From NCBI GenBank assembly GCA_028284065.1, contig JANQSJ010000007.1, positions 470,414 to 534,413 on the forward strand: DNA of 64,000 bases, in the 5' to 3' direction. Each line of letters opens with the position of its first letter. Positions within the stretch are counted from its first letter, which is position 1. A program made the translations under genes and the position numbers. The notes below the pieces were generated by a model. It did no database searches. It saw only the letters and a program-made list of their open reading frames with translations, and was not told the origin of the DNA. The stretch comes from Parvularculaceae bacterium (GTDB taxonomy: Bacteria > Pseudomonadota > Alphaproteobacteria > Caulobacterales > Parvularculaceae). Of this stretch, positions 47,655 through 56,635 are shown in pieces.

Positions 47655-49046
47655 TTACGCTGTCTCCGCGGCGCGCTGCGCGCCATTGACGCCAAGGGCC
47701 TTTAACTTCCGGTGAAGCGCGGAGCGCTCCATGCCGATAAAGGCCGCCGTGCGGGAAATGTTGCCGCCAAAACGATTGATCTGCGCAATGAGATACTCCC
47801 GCTCGAAGCGTTCGCGCGCATCCCGAAGGGGCAGCGCTATAATCTGTTCAAGGCCGTCGCCGGCGGGGATCGACAGTCCGGCGTCGATGACTTCGGCCGG
47901 CAATTGGTCGCAGGCGATGGGCGCGTCGCCGTCGCGGCCGATCAGGATCAACGTGCGCTCGATGACATTGCGAAGCTGGCGGACATTGCCGGGCCAGGCA
48001 TATGCCTGAAGCGCCGCCATGGCCTCGTCCGTCAGATCGCGCCGCGGCAAACCGAGCGAGGCGGATAGTTTGTCCACGAAGTATTCGGCGAGCGCCGGCA
48101 CGTCGTCGCGCCGTTCGGCAAGCGAGGGAACCAGGATAGGCACGACATTTAGGCGGTGATAGAGATCCTCTCGAAACGTTCCGTCCTCGGCCGCGGCGAG
48201 CAGGTCCCGCGACGTCGTTGAGACGATCCTTACGTCGACGCTGACGTAATTGTCGCCGCCGACCCGCCGAAAGCGCTGATCGACGAGCACTCTCAGGATT
48301 TTGCCCTGCGTCTCCAGCGGCATGTCGCCGATTTCGTCGAACATCAGCGTGCCGCCATGGGCGCGCTCAAGCAGGCCGACGCTTTTGGGCGCGCCTTCTT
48401 CGCCTTCGACGCCGAAGAGCTCCTCCTCCATCCGGTCGGGCGAAATAGTCGAAGCGCTGACGACCATGAAGGGCCGGTCGGCGCGCGAGGAATTCTGGTG
48501 AAGCAGGCGCGCGATCGTCTCCTTGCCGGCCCCCGGCGCGCCGCAGATCAAAACCCGCGAGCGCGCGTCAGCGACTTTCTCGATAACGCCGCGCAAGCCA
48601 TTGATCGAACTCGAGCCGCCGATGAGGCCCCAGGCCGGCGCCTTGCCGCGCAGCTCCACGTTCTCTCGCTTCAGCCGCGCCGCCTCCATCGCGCGACTGA
48701 CGGCTAGCACCAGCCTGTCCGCGTTGAACGGCTTCTCAACGAAGTCGTATGCGCCCTTCTTGATCGCCGCGACCGCTGTTTCGATCGTGCCGTGTCCGGA
48801 TATAACGATAACGGGAAGATCCGGATGCATCTTCTTTAACGCCTCAAGGATTTCGATGCCGTCAAGCGCCGATCCCTGCAGCCAGACATCGAGGATAACG
48901 AGTTCGGGCGCGCGCGCGCGCAGCGCCTCAAACGTCTGGTCGGAATCGGCCGCGGCCCGCGGTTCAAATCCCTCATCCTCCAATATTCCGGCGACGAGAT
49001 CGCGAATGTCCGCCTCATCGTCGACGATCAGAATATCAGCGCTCAT
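47655..49046 (-). CDS. ntrX: Response regulator NtrX with degenerate sigma-54 contact loop
   Basis: 463 residues. Receiver domain with Asp53 (VILDVWLQ) and conserved DD at 9-10, AAA+ domain with Walker A GAPGAGKE and FDEIGDMP, and a Fis-type helix-turn-helix tail (NISRTAAFIGMERSALHRKLKALG). The GAFTGA loop that contacts sigma-54 is not present: the sequence at that place (about 211-222) is FGVEGEEGAPKS. NtrX of several alphaproteobacteria likewise lacks GAFTGA, suggesting direct sigma-70 promoters. Pairs with NtrY encoded just upstream. Confidence 0.95.
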   Translation of the reverse strand: MSADILIVDDEADIRDLVAGILEDEGFEPRAAADSDQTFEALRARAPELVILDVWLQGSALDGIEILEALKKMHPDLPVIVISGHGTIETAVAAIKKGAYDFVEKPFNADRLVLAVSRAMEAARLKRENVELRGKAPAWGLIGGSSSINGLRGVIEKVADARSRVLICGAPGAGKETIARLLHQNSSRADRPFMVVSASTISPDRMEEELFGVEGEEGAPKSVGLLERAHGGTLMFDEIGDMPLETQGKILRVLVDQRFRRVGGDNYVSVDVRIVSTTSRDLLAAAEDGTFREDLYHRLNVVPILVPSLAERRDDVPALAEYFVDKLSASLGLPRRDLTDEAMAALQAYAWPGNVRQLRNVIERTLILIGRDGDAPIACDQLPAEVIDAGLSIPAGDGLEQIIALPLRDARERFEREYLIAQINRFGGNISRTAAFIGMERSALHRKLKALGVNGAQRAAETA

Positions 49047-49124
49047 CGTCTATCCGGCCTCCTACCCCAACATCCATCCATAGACCTATCGCCACGTCTT
49101 ATCTTCTGCCTACGTCGCACTGCC

Positions 49125-51593
49125 CTACTCCGCCGCCGCCGGCCCGACGGCGACCGCATCCGCTCTCGTCGCCGCGGCGTCGCCGCTCGACGCCCCAGAT
49201 GAGCCGCGCGGAAGCGTCAGCGAGACGCGCGCGCCCGTCGGCCCGAGTTCATCGGCGTCGTCAAACGACAATGCGCCGCCATGCTCCTCGATGACTTTTC
49301 TGACGATCGCGAGGCCAAGGCCCGTCCCTTTGGCGCGAGTCGTCATGTAAGGCTCCGTCAGGCGGTGGCGTTCGGCCTTGGGCAGGCCGACGCCATTGTC
49401 GACGACGTCGATGCGAACATCATCTTCGAGCACGGTGAGCCGCACGCGGACTTTGCCGCTCGGTTTGGGCGTCGCGACCAGCCGCGCGTCGATCGATTCG
49501 CACGCATTCTTGACGATGTTGCCGAGCGCCTGCACGACCAGCCTGCCGTCGCACTGAGCCAACGGAAGGGGGATTTCGCCGCCGACCCCGGCGGCGCCCT
49601 CAGGCGTCGCAACGTCCGCCGGCCCCATGATATCGAACTCGACCTCCGGAAACGCAACGCGCTGAGTGAACACCGCCGACTTGACGAGTTCGGCGATGTC
49701 CTCAGTGGCGATCACCGGCTCGGGCATCCGCGCGAAGGACGAGAACTCGTCCACCATGCGCCTGATGTCGCTCACGTGGCGGACGATCGTGTCGGTGCAT
49801 TTATCGAATATCTCCGGCTGCGTCGTAACTTCAGACTTGTATTTGCGGCGCAATCGCTCGGCCGAAAGCTGGATCGGCGTCAGCGGATTCTTGATTTCAT
49901 GGGCGATGCGGCGGGCGACATCGCCCCAGGCCGCGGAGCGGTGCGCCGCCATCAGTTCGGTCACGTCGTCGAAGGTGGCGACGCACCCGCCCTCGTCGCC
50001 AGCGCGATCGCATACGACGCGCACGTTGAGCGTCCGGTCGGCGCCGTCGCGTCCGACCTCTATCTGTCCCGACGCCTCGCCATGGGCGTGCGCGCGCGCC
50101 GCATCGACGAGGGGCGCGAGCTCCGGCGCGGCGTCATCGAGGCTGAGGCCGATCGAGCGCGCGCCGCTGACGCCCAGAAGCTCCTCGGCGGAGCGGTTTG
50201 CGATTGTAATGCGGCCGTCCTGCGAAATGCCGACGACGCCCGCCGAGACGTTCGAAAGAACGGCTTCGGTGAAACGCCGGCGTCGGTCGAACTGTCGCGT
50301 CGTCTCGATAAGGTCGTCGCGCTGGGTCTGAAGCTGGGCCGTCATGTGGTTCATGGAGCGGGCGAGCGCGCCGAGCTCCCCGTCGCGGCGGAAGACGTCG
50401 ACCCGGGCGGCGAGATCGCCGGCGGAGACACGCTGCGCCATGCGGATAAGCCGGCCGATGGGTTCGACGATGCGCGTCGCGGCGCGCATCGCCGACCAGA
50501 TCGCGCCAAAGAGAACGATCAGCGCCATGACGATGTAGCCTGCGAAGAAAACCCGTTCGAGACGGTTGCGTTGCGCGCGCACGGCGCGCCAGTCGTCATT
50601 GATCGTCCGGATGCCGATGAGGCCGACGCCGATGTCCGGCCGGATGGCGCGGTAAATAACGATATAGCCGCCGTCGATCACCTCGCTTTTCTTGATGCCG
50701 CGCAGGAAATCGAGCGCCTCAACGTCGTTTGCGCCATAGCGAATCCACTCGCCCTGCGGCCGCTCCGCCGCGGCGGCCGCGTCGATCGCGTCGAAAAGCG
50801 CGCGGTTCGGGAGCGCATAGTCGGCCTCGACGAGTTCGGCCCGGGCGAGAACCCGCCGGTCCTTGTCGAGCACCATGACGGCGGCGAGGCCGCGCCCGAA
50901 CGCCTGCTCGAACAGACGCTGGCGGAAGACGATCGGCGACGTCTCAGGGTTGACGCCGAGCGCGCGGTCCTGGCTCAGATCAAACTCGATCTGCGCAAGG
51001 TGCCGGCCGTCCTCCTGGAATTGCTCCGCGATATAGCCATTGGCGAGCTCTCGCGCGGCGTCGATCGAGGTTTCGATCCGGTCGCCGAAGACATCGTTCA
51101 TGCTCGAACGCATGATCGTGAAGGCGAAGATGAAAGCGAAAAGCGCCGGCGCCGCGGCGACGAGGCAGAAGAGGCCGACAAGCTGGAGGTGCGCGCCTGC
51201 GCCGGCGCGCTTGTTGCGGCGTTCCGACGCCACGTGCCAAAGCCTGAGGCCAATCAGCGTCGCGAACGTGCCGGCGATCAGCACATTGCCGGCAATGAGG
51301 GCGATGAGAACGCCACGGCTGACCTGCTCGGCCATGGGCGAGAGGAGGAACCAGGTCGTCGCGAACGCGAATAGCGCGGCGAGCGGGATCCCAAAGGTCG
51401 CCGCCGCATCGTTTACGCCGAGACGCCGCCAGCGCCGCGCCTCCGCTTCGGCCGCGCCGGCGAAAGACGCGCCGAATCCGTCATCTTCGAAATCGCCGAG
51501 GGACGCGGCGCCGGGCCGAGCCGCCAAAGGCTGCGCCGGGACGCCGTGTCGCTGAGGGGCTGTTTCGTGTTCCGTGTTCGCCATCGACGCCAC
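49125..51593 (-). CDS. ntrY: Sensor histidine kinase NtrY
   Basis: 822 residues. An N-terminal transmembrane block (several spans up to about residue 140), a periplasmic sensor part with a further span near residue 350, HAMP (IVEPIGRLIRMAQRVSAGDLA), PAS, and a HisKA dimer domain with the phosphoacceptor His in ARRIAHEIKNPLTPIQLSAERL. HATPase with NVGLP and GTGLGLAIVRK. Nitrogen/redox-type sensing in alphaproteobacteria. First gene before ntrX; dusB lies about 230 bases upstream, where ntrBC is often found. Confidence 0.95.
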   Translation of the reverse strand: MASMANTEHETAPQRHGVPAQPLAARPGAASLGDFEDDGFGASFAGAAEAEARRWRRLGVNDAAATFGIPLAALFAFATTWFLLSPMAEQVSRGVLIALIAGNVLIAGTFATLIGLRLWHVASERRNKRAGAGAHLQLVGLFCLVAAAPALFAFIFAFTIMRSSMNDVFGDRIETSIDAARELANGYIAEQFQEDGRHLAQIEFDLSQDRALGVNPETSPIVFRQRLFEQAFGRGLAAVMVLDKDRRVLARAELVEADYALPNRALFDAIDAAAAAERPQGEWIRYGANDVEALDFLRGIKKSEVIDGGYIVIYRAIRPDIGVGLIGIRTINDDWRAVRAQRNRLERVFFAGYIVMALIVLFGAIWSAMRAATRIVEPIGRLIRMAQRVSAGDLAARVDVFRRDGELGALARSMNHMTAQLQTQRDDLIETTRQFDRRRRFTEAVLSNVSAGVVGISQDGRITIANRSAEELLGVSGARSIGLSLDDAAPELAPLVDAARAHAHGEASGQIEVGRDGADRTLNVRVVCDRAGDEGGCVATFDDVTELMAAHRSAAWGDVARRIAHEIKNPLTPIQLSAERLRRKYKSEVTTQPEIFDKCTDTIVRHVSDIRRMVDEFSSFARMPEPVIATEDIAELVKSAVFTQRVAFPEVEFDIMGPADVATPEGAAGVGGEIPLPLAQCDGRLVVQALGNIVKNACESIDARLVATPKPSGKVRVRLTVLEDDVRIDVVDNGVGLPKAERHRLTEPYMTTRAKGTGLGLAIVRKVIEEHGGALSFDDADELGPTGARVSLTLPRGSSGASSGDAAATRADAVAVGPAAAE

Positions 51594-51827
51594 TTGCGCA
51601 AGGGAACCGCCGCGAGCCGGTTACCGCCCCGGGCGTCCTCCCGTCTCGCCGCGCGCCTTCAGCCCCCACGCCGCCCGCGGCCGCAATCCCTTCTCAGGTT
51701 CTTCCTACATAGGCCTGCGCCGAAAACGGACCGGCGACCATGCCCCTTTTGCAAATCCCAAGCCCCTAAGTTGCGCCGATTGTTGCGAATCATCAACACC
51801 GATGTTGCAGATATGCCGCGTATGCGT

Positions 51828-52844
51828 TTACGCGGCGGCGCGGCGCGCCCCCGACCGCAGCCCTAGAACCCCCGAAATCACCTTTTCGGGGTCGGTCTCG
51901 CGGCAGATTTCCGCCCTGAGGCGTCGGCGGGCCTCCAAGGCGATATCCACCGGGGCGGCGTCTATGAAACCCGCCAGGTGCTTGCGCGCAATGCGATTTC
52001 CATGCTCGCGTCCATACCGCTCAAGCGAGGCCTCATACTGCCGGACGATGATGTCGGTCTGCGCAGCAAGGCCCGGTTCGACAATGTCATCGCGGCCCGA
52101 CTCCAGCGCCTCGGCGATCGCCCCCGGCAGCCAGGGCCGGCCAACCGCCGCGCGGCCGACCATGACCCCGTCCGCGCCGGACCGGGCGAGCGCCGTCCGC
52201 GCGGCGGCGACGTCGCCGATATCGCCATTGACGACAAGCGGGATTGAAATCGCCTCGCGCGTCGCCCTTACCGCCGCCCAGTCAGCGACGCCCTTGTAGA
52301 ACTGGTTCCTGACGCGCCCATGGACGGTGATGAGCCTGACGCCCGCCGCCTCGGCCCGCGCCGCGATCTGCGGCGCATTCAGCGCGTCCCAGTCCCATCC
52401 AAGCCGCATTTTCAGCGTCACTGGCCGCGAGGTCGCCGCCACCGTCGCTTCAATAAGCCCGAGCGCATGGTCCGGGTCGCGCATCAGCGCAGAGCCCGAC
52501 AGGACGCCCGTCACCTGGCGCGCCGGACAGCCCATATTGATGTCGATAATGTCCGCGCCCGCCGCTTCGGCGACGCGCGCGCCCTCCGCCATCCAGTGGG
52601 CGTCGCGGCCGGCGAGCTGCACCACGAAGGGCCGCACCGCAGGGTCGTTCTCCGCGCGGGCGACGACGTCCGCCCGGCCGCGCGCGAGCTCCTCGCTGGC
52701 GACCATCTCGGAGACGACAAGCCCCGCCCCTGCGCCGTTCCAGCCGTCGAACGCCGCCCGGCGGAACGGCGGGTCGCTGACCCCCGACATGGGCGCCACG
52801 AAGACGTTGTTCCTCAAATCTATGTCGCCAATCCGGATGGACAT
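51828..52844 (-). CDS. dusB: tRNA-dihydrouridine synthase (NifR3-type)
   Basis: 338 residues. FMN TIM barrel with VFVAPMSGVSDPPFRRAA, INMGCPARQVTGVLSGSALM (catalytic Cys in MGCPA), ITVHGRVRNQFYKG and VNGDIGDVAAA. Reduces uridine in tRNA. The nifR3/dusB gene heads the ntr cluster in many alphaproteobacteria; here it is followed directly by ntrY. Confidence 0.94.
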   Translation of the reverse strand: MSIRIGDIDLRNNVFVAPMSGVSDPPFRRAAFDGWNGAGAGLVVSEMVASEELARGRADVVARAENDPAVRPFVVQLAGRDAHWMAEGARVAEAAGADIIDINMGCPARQVTGVLSGSALMRDPDHALGLIEATVAATSRPVTLKMRLGWDWDALNAPQIAARAEAAGVRLITVHGRVRNQFYKGVADWAAVRATREAISIPLVVNGDIGDVAAARTALARSGADGVMVGRAAVGRPWLPGAIAEALESGRDDIVEPGLAAQTDIIVRQYEASLERYGREHGNRIARKHLAGFIDAAPVDIALEARRRLRAEICRETDPEKVISGVLGLRSGARRAAA

Positions 52845-53201
52845 CTGGCGGGTCTACCTGACGCTGGCTCTGTTGTCAGCGGACGTGCCGCGCCGCCGAC
52901 GGGACGCATCATAAAGCAGCCGCGCAGGCGTTCGATGAAGTTTCTTGAAATCCCCCTGAACGCCCCGCCACGCCTAGCGTTCAGGCGTTCGATAAGAATT
53001 CTCCCGCAAGCCAAACAGACGCCAACATCCACTTCCTCAAGAGCGCCCGCCACGCTTGCGTGATGCTCCTCAGGATGAGGGTCATTCAATGCGGCCGAAC
53101 GCCGAGCAAAACGCCGCTTTGCGCGCCGAAAGGTCTTAGGTGTAAGCCATCTCCCTCGGGCGACTGCTAGAACGACCCGAGGCCACGAACGGGGCCGCCC
53201 C
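52845..53201. other. Intergenic region holding repeat copy B
   Basis: Upstream of dusB and of the DUF393 gene, which diverge. It contains the inverted copy of the structured element seen at 3991-4066 (listed separately) and a GATGCTCCTCAGGATGAGG motif near 53061-53079 that is itself an imperfect palindrome. No gene is seen. Confidence 0.5.
52921..52996 (-). repeat. Dispersed structured element, copy B
   Basis: Reads GGCGTTCGATAA (52984-52995) and GGCGTTCGATG (52927-52937) on the plus strand, the reverse complement of copy A ends. The perfect 9-bp stem is CCTGAACGC (52955-52963) with GCGTTCAGG (52977-52985). Relative to copy A the stem has two changed base pairs, both compensatory, which supports a conserved fold. 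Confidence 0.65.
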
Positions 53202-53615
53202 TTGGACGACGCTTCTGATGCTGACGATCCGCTCTACGTCTATGATGGCGACTGCGCGCTTTGCTCACGGTTCGTGCGCTTCCTGATAAAGAGAGAACAA
53301 ACGGGCCGCCTGCGGCTGGCGACGGCCCAGTCGCCAATTGGCCGGCGGGTCTATGACGCTGAAGGGCTCTGCCCTGACGCGATGGAGACCGCTATTCTGC
53401 GCGTCGATGGCGAGACGTTCATCAATCTCGACCTCTTCATTGAGGGCCTTGCGCTTTGCGGTTGGCCCTGGAAGGCGGCGCGAGCGTTGCAGGCCCTGCC
53501 GCAGCCCCTCTCCGACTGGCTCTATCGGCGCATCGCGAACAATCGAAAGCTCTTCAATCGTGGCGCGTGTCCGGTTCCCACCCCTGAAATGCGCGCCCGC
53601 AGCATCGACGCTTAA
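53202..53615 (+). CDS. DUF393 (DCC family) thiol-disulfide oxidoreductase-like protein
   Basis: 137 residues. The family motif DGDCALCSRFVRFL (DCxxC type) lies near residues 16-29, and RRIANNRKLFNRGAC near the end is typical of DUF393. Probably a thioredoxin-fold-like protein with unknown partner. The start is a TTG with no strong ribosome site; no other in-frame start is better. It converges with the ALDC-like gene and overlaps it by 4 bases. Confidence 0.78.
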   Translation: MDDASDADDPLYVYDGDCALCSRFVRFLIKREQTGRLRLATAQSPIGRRVYDAEGLCPDAMETAILRVDGETFINLDLFIEGLALCGWPWKAARALQALPQPLSDWLYRRIANNRKLFNRGACPVPTPEMRARSIDA

Positions 53616-54418
53616 CGCTCGCTGACCTTCGGCAGTTCCAGCGTCATGCCCGCGGACAAGGTCACGTCGTCCACATGGCCGGACCCGGATTTGTCCGCGA
53701 GGACCACATGCATATGGGTGCGCCGGCCTTTGTGGGTGTACTGACCGACCGACTGCGGGTCCGCCCACAAGCCAACGATCGACGCCGGCGCGCCGTGCGC
53801 CTCGAACGGAATCTTCGCCTTCTTGTGGGCTTCCGGCCCATGGGGTTTGTGGCCTCCGTGATCGGACTTGAAGATCACATGGTATTTTAGGCGCGGCGGC
53901 GCGCCGGCGATGCGGAAGGGAAACGACCGGTCCGGATCAATGCTGGCGTCCGCGGCCGCGTCAGCGATGAAAGCTTCAATCGCGTCAAACCCCGCCAGCG
54001 GCTCTGAGATGTCGATGCGCCGCCACTCGTCGGCGGCGCCGAAGGCGAGGAAGACCGCCTTTCCTTCCGCGCCCTTCTCAATCACTTGCCGGCCGTCCTC
54101 CATGACCGACCGGTAGACCGTTCCCTGGTCAATGGTGATCTCGCCCTGAAGGCCCTCAATCGGCCCGACGCCCACAAGGTTCGACGACGGCGGCAGCTCG
54201 CTGAGGGCGATGCGTCCGCTGAGATCGCCGGCGCGCAGCATCTCGCCACGATCCCCAATCGCGCAGACCCAGTAACCGTCCTGCGCCGCCTCGATCTCGC
54301 GCCGGCAGTCGGCCAGAAGGTCGCTTTCAACCCCGCCGCCGCTTTCGCCCGAACAGGCGGCGATCGCCAAAAAAAGCGCGCCGCCCGCCGCCGCTGATCC
54401 GACTGAAGTTCGCCTCAT
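53612..54418 (-). CDS. Lipoprotein with acetolactate-decarboxylase-like fold, His-rich
   Basis: 268 residues. Signal peptide with lipobox LAIAAC, Cys22. The remainder matches the acetolactate decarboxylase family: GLQGEITIDQGTVY (Glu93 at the known metal/catalytic Glu) and SIVGLWADP...THMHVVLADKSGSGHV, giving His235, His237 and His248 as the three zinc ligands. The Arg of true decarboxylases (TRSVP type motif) is replaced here (LKYHVIF, His180). A His-rich loop at 187-198 (HGGHKPHGPEAH) is extra. I infer a metal-binding or modified catalytic role outside the cytoplasm, not acetoin synthesis. It directly follows the TonB-dependent receptor (24 bases). Confidence 0.78.
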   Translation of the reverse strand: MRRTSVGSAAAGGALFLAIAACSGESGGGVESDLLADCRREIEAAQDGYWVCAIGDRGEMLRAGDLSGRIALSELPPSSNLVGVGPIEGLQGEITIDQGTVYRSVMEDGRQVIEKGAEGKAVFLAFGAADEWRRIDISEPLAGFDAIEAFIADAAADASIDPDRSFPFRIAGAPPRLKYHVIFKSDHGGHKPHGPEAHKKAKIPFEAHGAPASIVGLWADPQSVGQYTHKGRRTHMHVVLADKSGSGHVDDVTLSAGMTLELPKVSER

Positions 54419-54442
54419 CGATTGAGCCTCTCCAGCATCTCT

Positions 54443-56572
54443 TCAGAACCGCGCCTGCGCGCCGATGGTGAAGGCGGCCGGCTCGCCCGGCGCGAAGATC
54501 GCATTGTCCATGCCGCCGAGATTGTTCCGCGCGCCGATGACGCTCGATACGTATTCCGCGTCGGTGACGTTGCGCCCTTCGGCGAAGACGAGGAAGCGGC
54601 CCGTGTCATAGCTGACCCGGAGGCCGAGGGTCGCATAGCCGTTCGCGCGAACCGTGTTGGCGTAGTCGGCGAAACCGCCGTCAGGCGCGGCGGTGACGAA
54701 CGCCTCCGCGGCGAGGCCGCCGGAGGCGTAGGACAGCCGCGCCTCGACCAGGTGCTCCACCAGGATGGGCAACTGATTGTCGCCGAAGACGGGATCGTCA
54801 TCGAAGCTCGCATCCGTATACGTCCAGTCGAGCCCAAGATGCAGCCGGTCGCCGGCGGCGAAGAGATCGTCGACAAGGCGCGCGTTCGCCGACAGCTCGA
54901 CGCCGAAGCGCCGGGTTTCATCGGCGTTCCCGACGGAGGTGACGTTCTGGGTGACGGCATTGGTGGTCGAGACGATTTCTCCGTCGAGCCAGGCGGCGTA
55001 GATGGTGGCGTCGAACGTCACCGGGCCAAGCTCGCCCCGCGCCCCGCCTTCCACGGTGACCGCCGACTGCTCGTCGAGATCGCGAATGAGCGGGCGGCGC
55101 GGGTCAGCGCCATTGAGGAGCGCGTTCATCGGCCCCGGCGTTCCTGCGCGGTTGATGAGGAGAACGTCATAGGTCGGCGGTTCGATCACATGGCTGACGC
55201 CGGCGAATAGCGTGACGCCCGGCTCCGCCTCCCAGGACAAGAGCGCGAGCCCGTTGAAGCCGTCATAATCGCGGTCGAGCGTCGCGGCGGGGCGTTCGGC
55301 GCGAACCCCTGCGAAATTCTCCTCGATCCGCCTTCCGTGCCAGTCCCAGCCGGCGACGAGGTCGAGCGTCAGCGGCTCGGCGAGCGTCACCGCGGCGCGC
55401 GCCTGGGCGGTGAGGCGGCTCGCCTCAAGGTCATTATCCGCCCACTGAGCGCCGCGCGCGCCGGTGAAGGTCGGCGGCGTTCCGCCGCCATTGAAGAACT
55501 GCTGCTGGCGGCGGTCATTGCGCTGGGCGATGAGGTTAAGCCCCCACGTGAAACGGTCGCCGAGGCTTTCGTCGCGATAGCGCATCGTCAGGGCGACATC
55601 CTCATTTTCCTCCACCTGCACGTCGCGGCGGCGGAACTCCACATCATTGGCCATGAACGCGCCATCGATCTCCAGGCTGCGCCGGCCGAAGTCGGCGGCC
55701 AGACCGGCGCTGACGCGCGTCCGCTTGGCGAACCGTCGCCAGTCGCCCGCCAGATTGAAGGGCTGGGCCGCGGTCGATCCGGCCTCAACTTGCGCCTGCG
55801 TTTGCGGCCCGGGGAGTTCGAGTTCGGAGTCCGAGTACAGAAAAGAGCCGCGCAACGCGACCGCATCGGAGAGGCGATGCTGTCCCTTCGCAAAGGCGCG
55901 CGCGGCTTCCTGCTGATTGTGCTCGCGGAAGCCGTCTTGCGAGAACCAGGTCGCCGACGCGAAACCGTTTGTGCGATCCGTCCCGCCGGAGGCCGCGACC
56001 TGGCCGCGCAGGAACCCGAAGCTGCCGCCTTCGACCCTGCCCAGAAATTCGCGGCCGCGCTCGCCTGAGCGGCTCGTAAAGTCGACGACGCCGCCAAGCG
56101 CCGCACCGCCGGCGAGCGCGCCCCGGCCGCCCCGCAGGACCGTCACCTCGGAGAACAGGAGCGGGTCGATCCATTCAACGAAGTCAAAGCTCGTGTCGGC
56201 GTAGGTCATCGGCACGCCATCCAGCCGCAGCTCAATGCCGCGTCCGGCGGGCTGCGTGCCGCGCTGAAGGCCGGAACCGCGGATGGAAAAGCGCGGATGG
56301 TCGATGCCGCCGAAGACCGGCTCCACCAGAAGGCCGGGCGTTCCCCGGAAGAGGTCGTCGAGGGTGGCGAGACGGCCTTCCAGGACCGGATCGACGATAA
56401 ACTCCTCCGGCCGCGCCTCAATCGGCTCGCCGAGAACGATGATGGTGTCGAGCGGGGTTGGAATGTCCGTGGACTGCGCCATCGCCGGCGAAACGACTCC
56501 GGGCGCAAAAAAAGTGGACGCAAGCAGGGCGGATGCGCGCCGCGCGCATCCCGGAAACCGGTTTTTCAACAT
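54443..56572 (-). CDS. TonB-dependent outer-membrane receptor
   Basis: 709 residues. Signal peptide ends SPAMAQ. The plug domain (LDTIIVLGEP..., LDDLFRGTPGLLVEPVFGG, FSIRGSGLQRG, DFVEWIDPLLFSEVTVLRGGRGALAGGAALGGVVDF) is followed by a beta-barrel ending IGAQARF with the terminal Phe. Imports a metal chelate, vitamin or similar cargo. Gene order DUF2946 - receptor - ALDC-like lipoprotein suggests a metal or metal-complex cargo; copper or zinc are candidates because DUF2946 proteins are often near copper receptors. The cargo is not proven. Confidence 0.92.
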   Translation of the reverse strand: MLKNRFPGCARRASALLASTFFAPGVVSPAMAQSTDIPTPLDTIIVLGEPIEARPEEFIVDPVLEGRLATLDDLFRGTPGLLVEPVFGGIDHPRFSIRGSGLQRGTQPAGRGIELRLDGVPMTYADTSFDFVEWIDPLLFSEVTVLRGGRGALAGGAALGGVVDFTSRSGERGREFLGRVEGGSFGFLRGQVAASGGTDRTNGFASATWFSQDGFREHNQQEAARAFAKGQHRLSDAVALRGSFLYSDSELELPGPQTQAQVEAGSTAAQPFNLAGDWRRFAKRTRVSAGLAADFGRRSLEIDGAFMANDVEFRRRDVQVEENEDVALTMRYRDESLGDRFTWGLNLIAQRNDRRQQQFFNGGGTPPTFTGARGAQWADNDLEASRLTAQARAAVTLAEPLTLDLVAGWDWHGRRIEENFAGVRAERPAATLDRDYDGFNGLALLSWEAEPGVTLFAGVSHVIEPPTYDVLLINRAGTPGPMNALLNGADPRRPLIRDLDEQSAVTVEGGARGELGPVTFDATIYAAWLDGEIVSTTNAVTQNVTSVGNADETRRFGVELSANARLVDDLFAAGDRLHLGLDWTYTDASFDDDPVFGDNQLPILVEHLVEARLSYASGGLAAEAFVTAAPDGGFADYANTVRANGYATLGLRVSYDTGRFLVFAEGRNVTDAEYVSSVIGARNNLGGMDNAIFAPGEPAAFTIGAQARF

Positions 56573-56635
56573 GGCGGATAACTCTCTCAGACGATGCGAT
56601 GAGACCGGCGAGCCGCGGCGCCGCGCCCCTGCCGG

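Noticed and set aside
49281..51374. A 697-codon open frame on the plus strand opposite ntrY
   Set aside because: It is antisense to a well-supported NtrY with kinase motifs. High GC keeps the opposite strand open; composition and lack of any recognised domain mark it as a shadow.
52935..53063. Short peptide (MKFLEIPLN...) encoded within repeat copy B, with a similar MKFPPIALN frame in copy A
   Set aside because: Both copies keep this short frame, but there is no ribosome site and base changes track the hairpin pairing, so conservation is better explained at the nucleic acid level.
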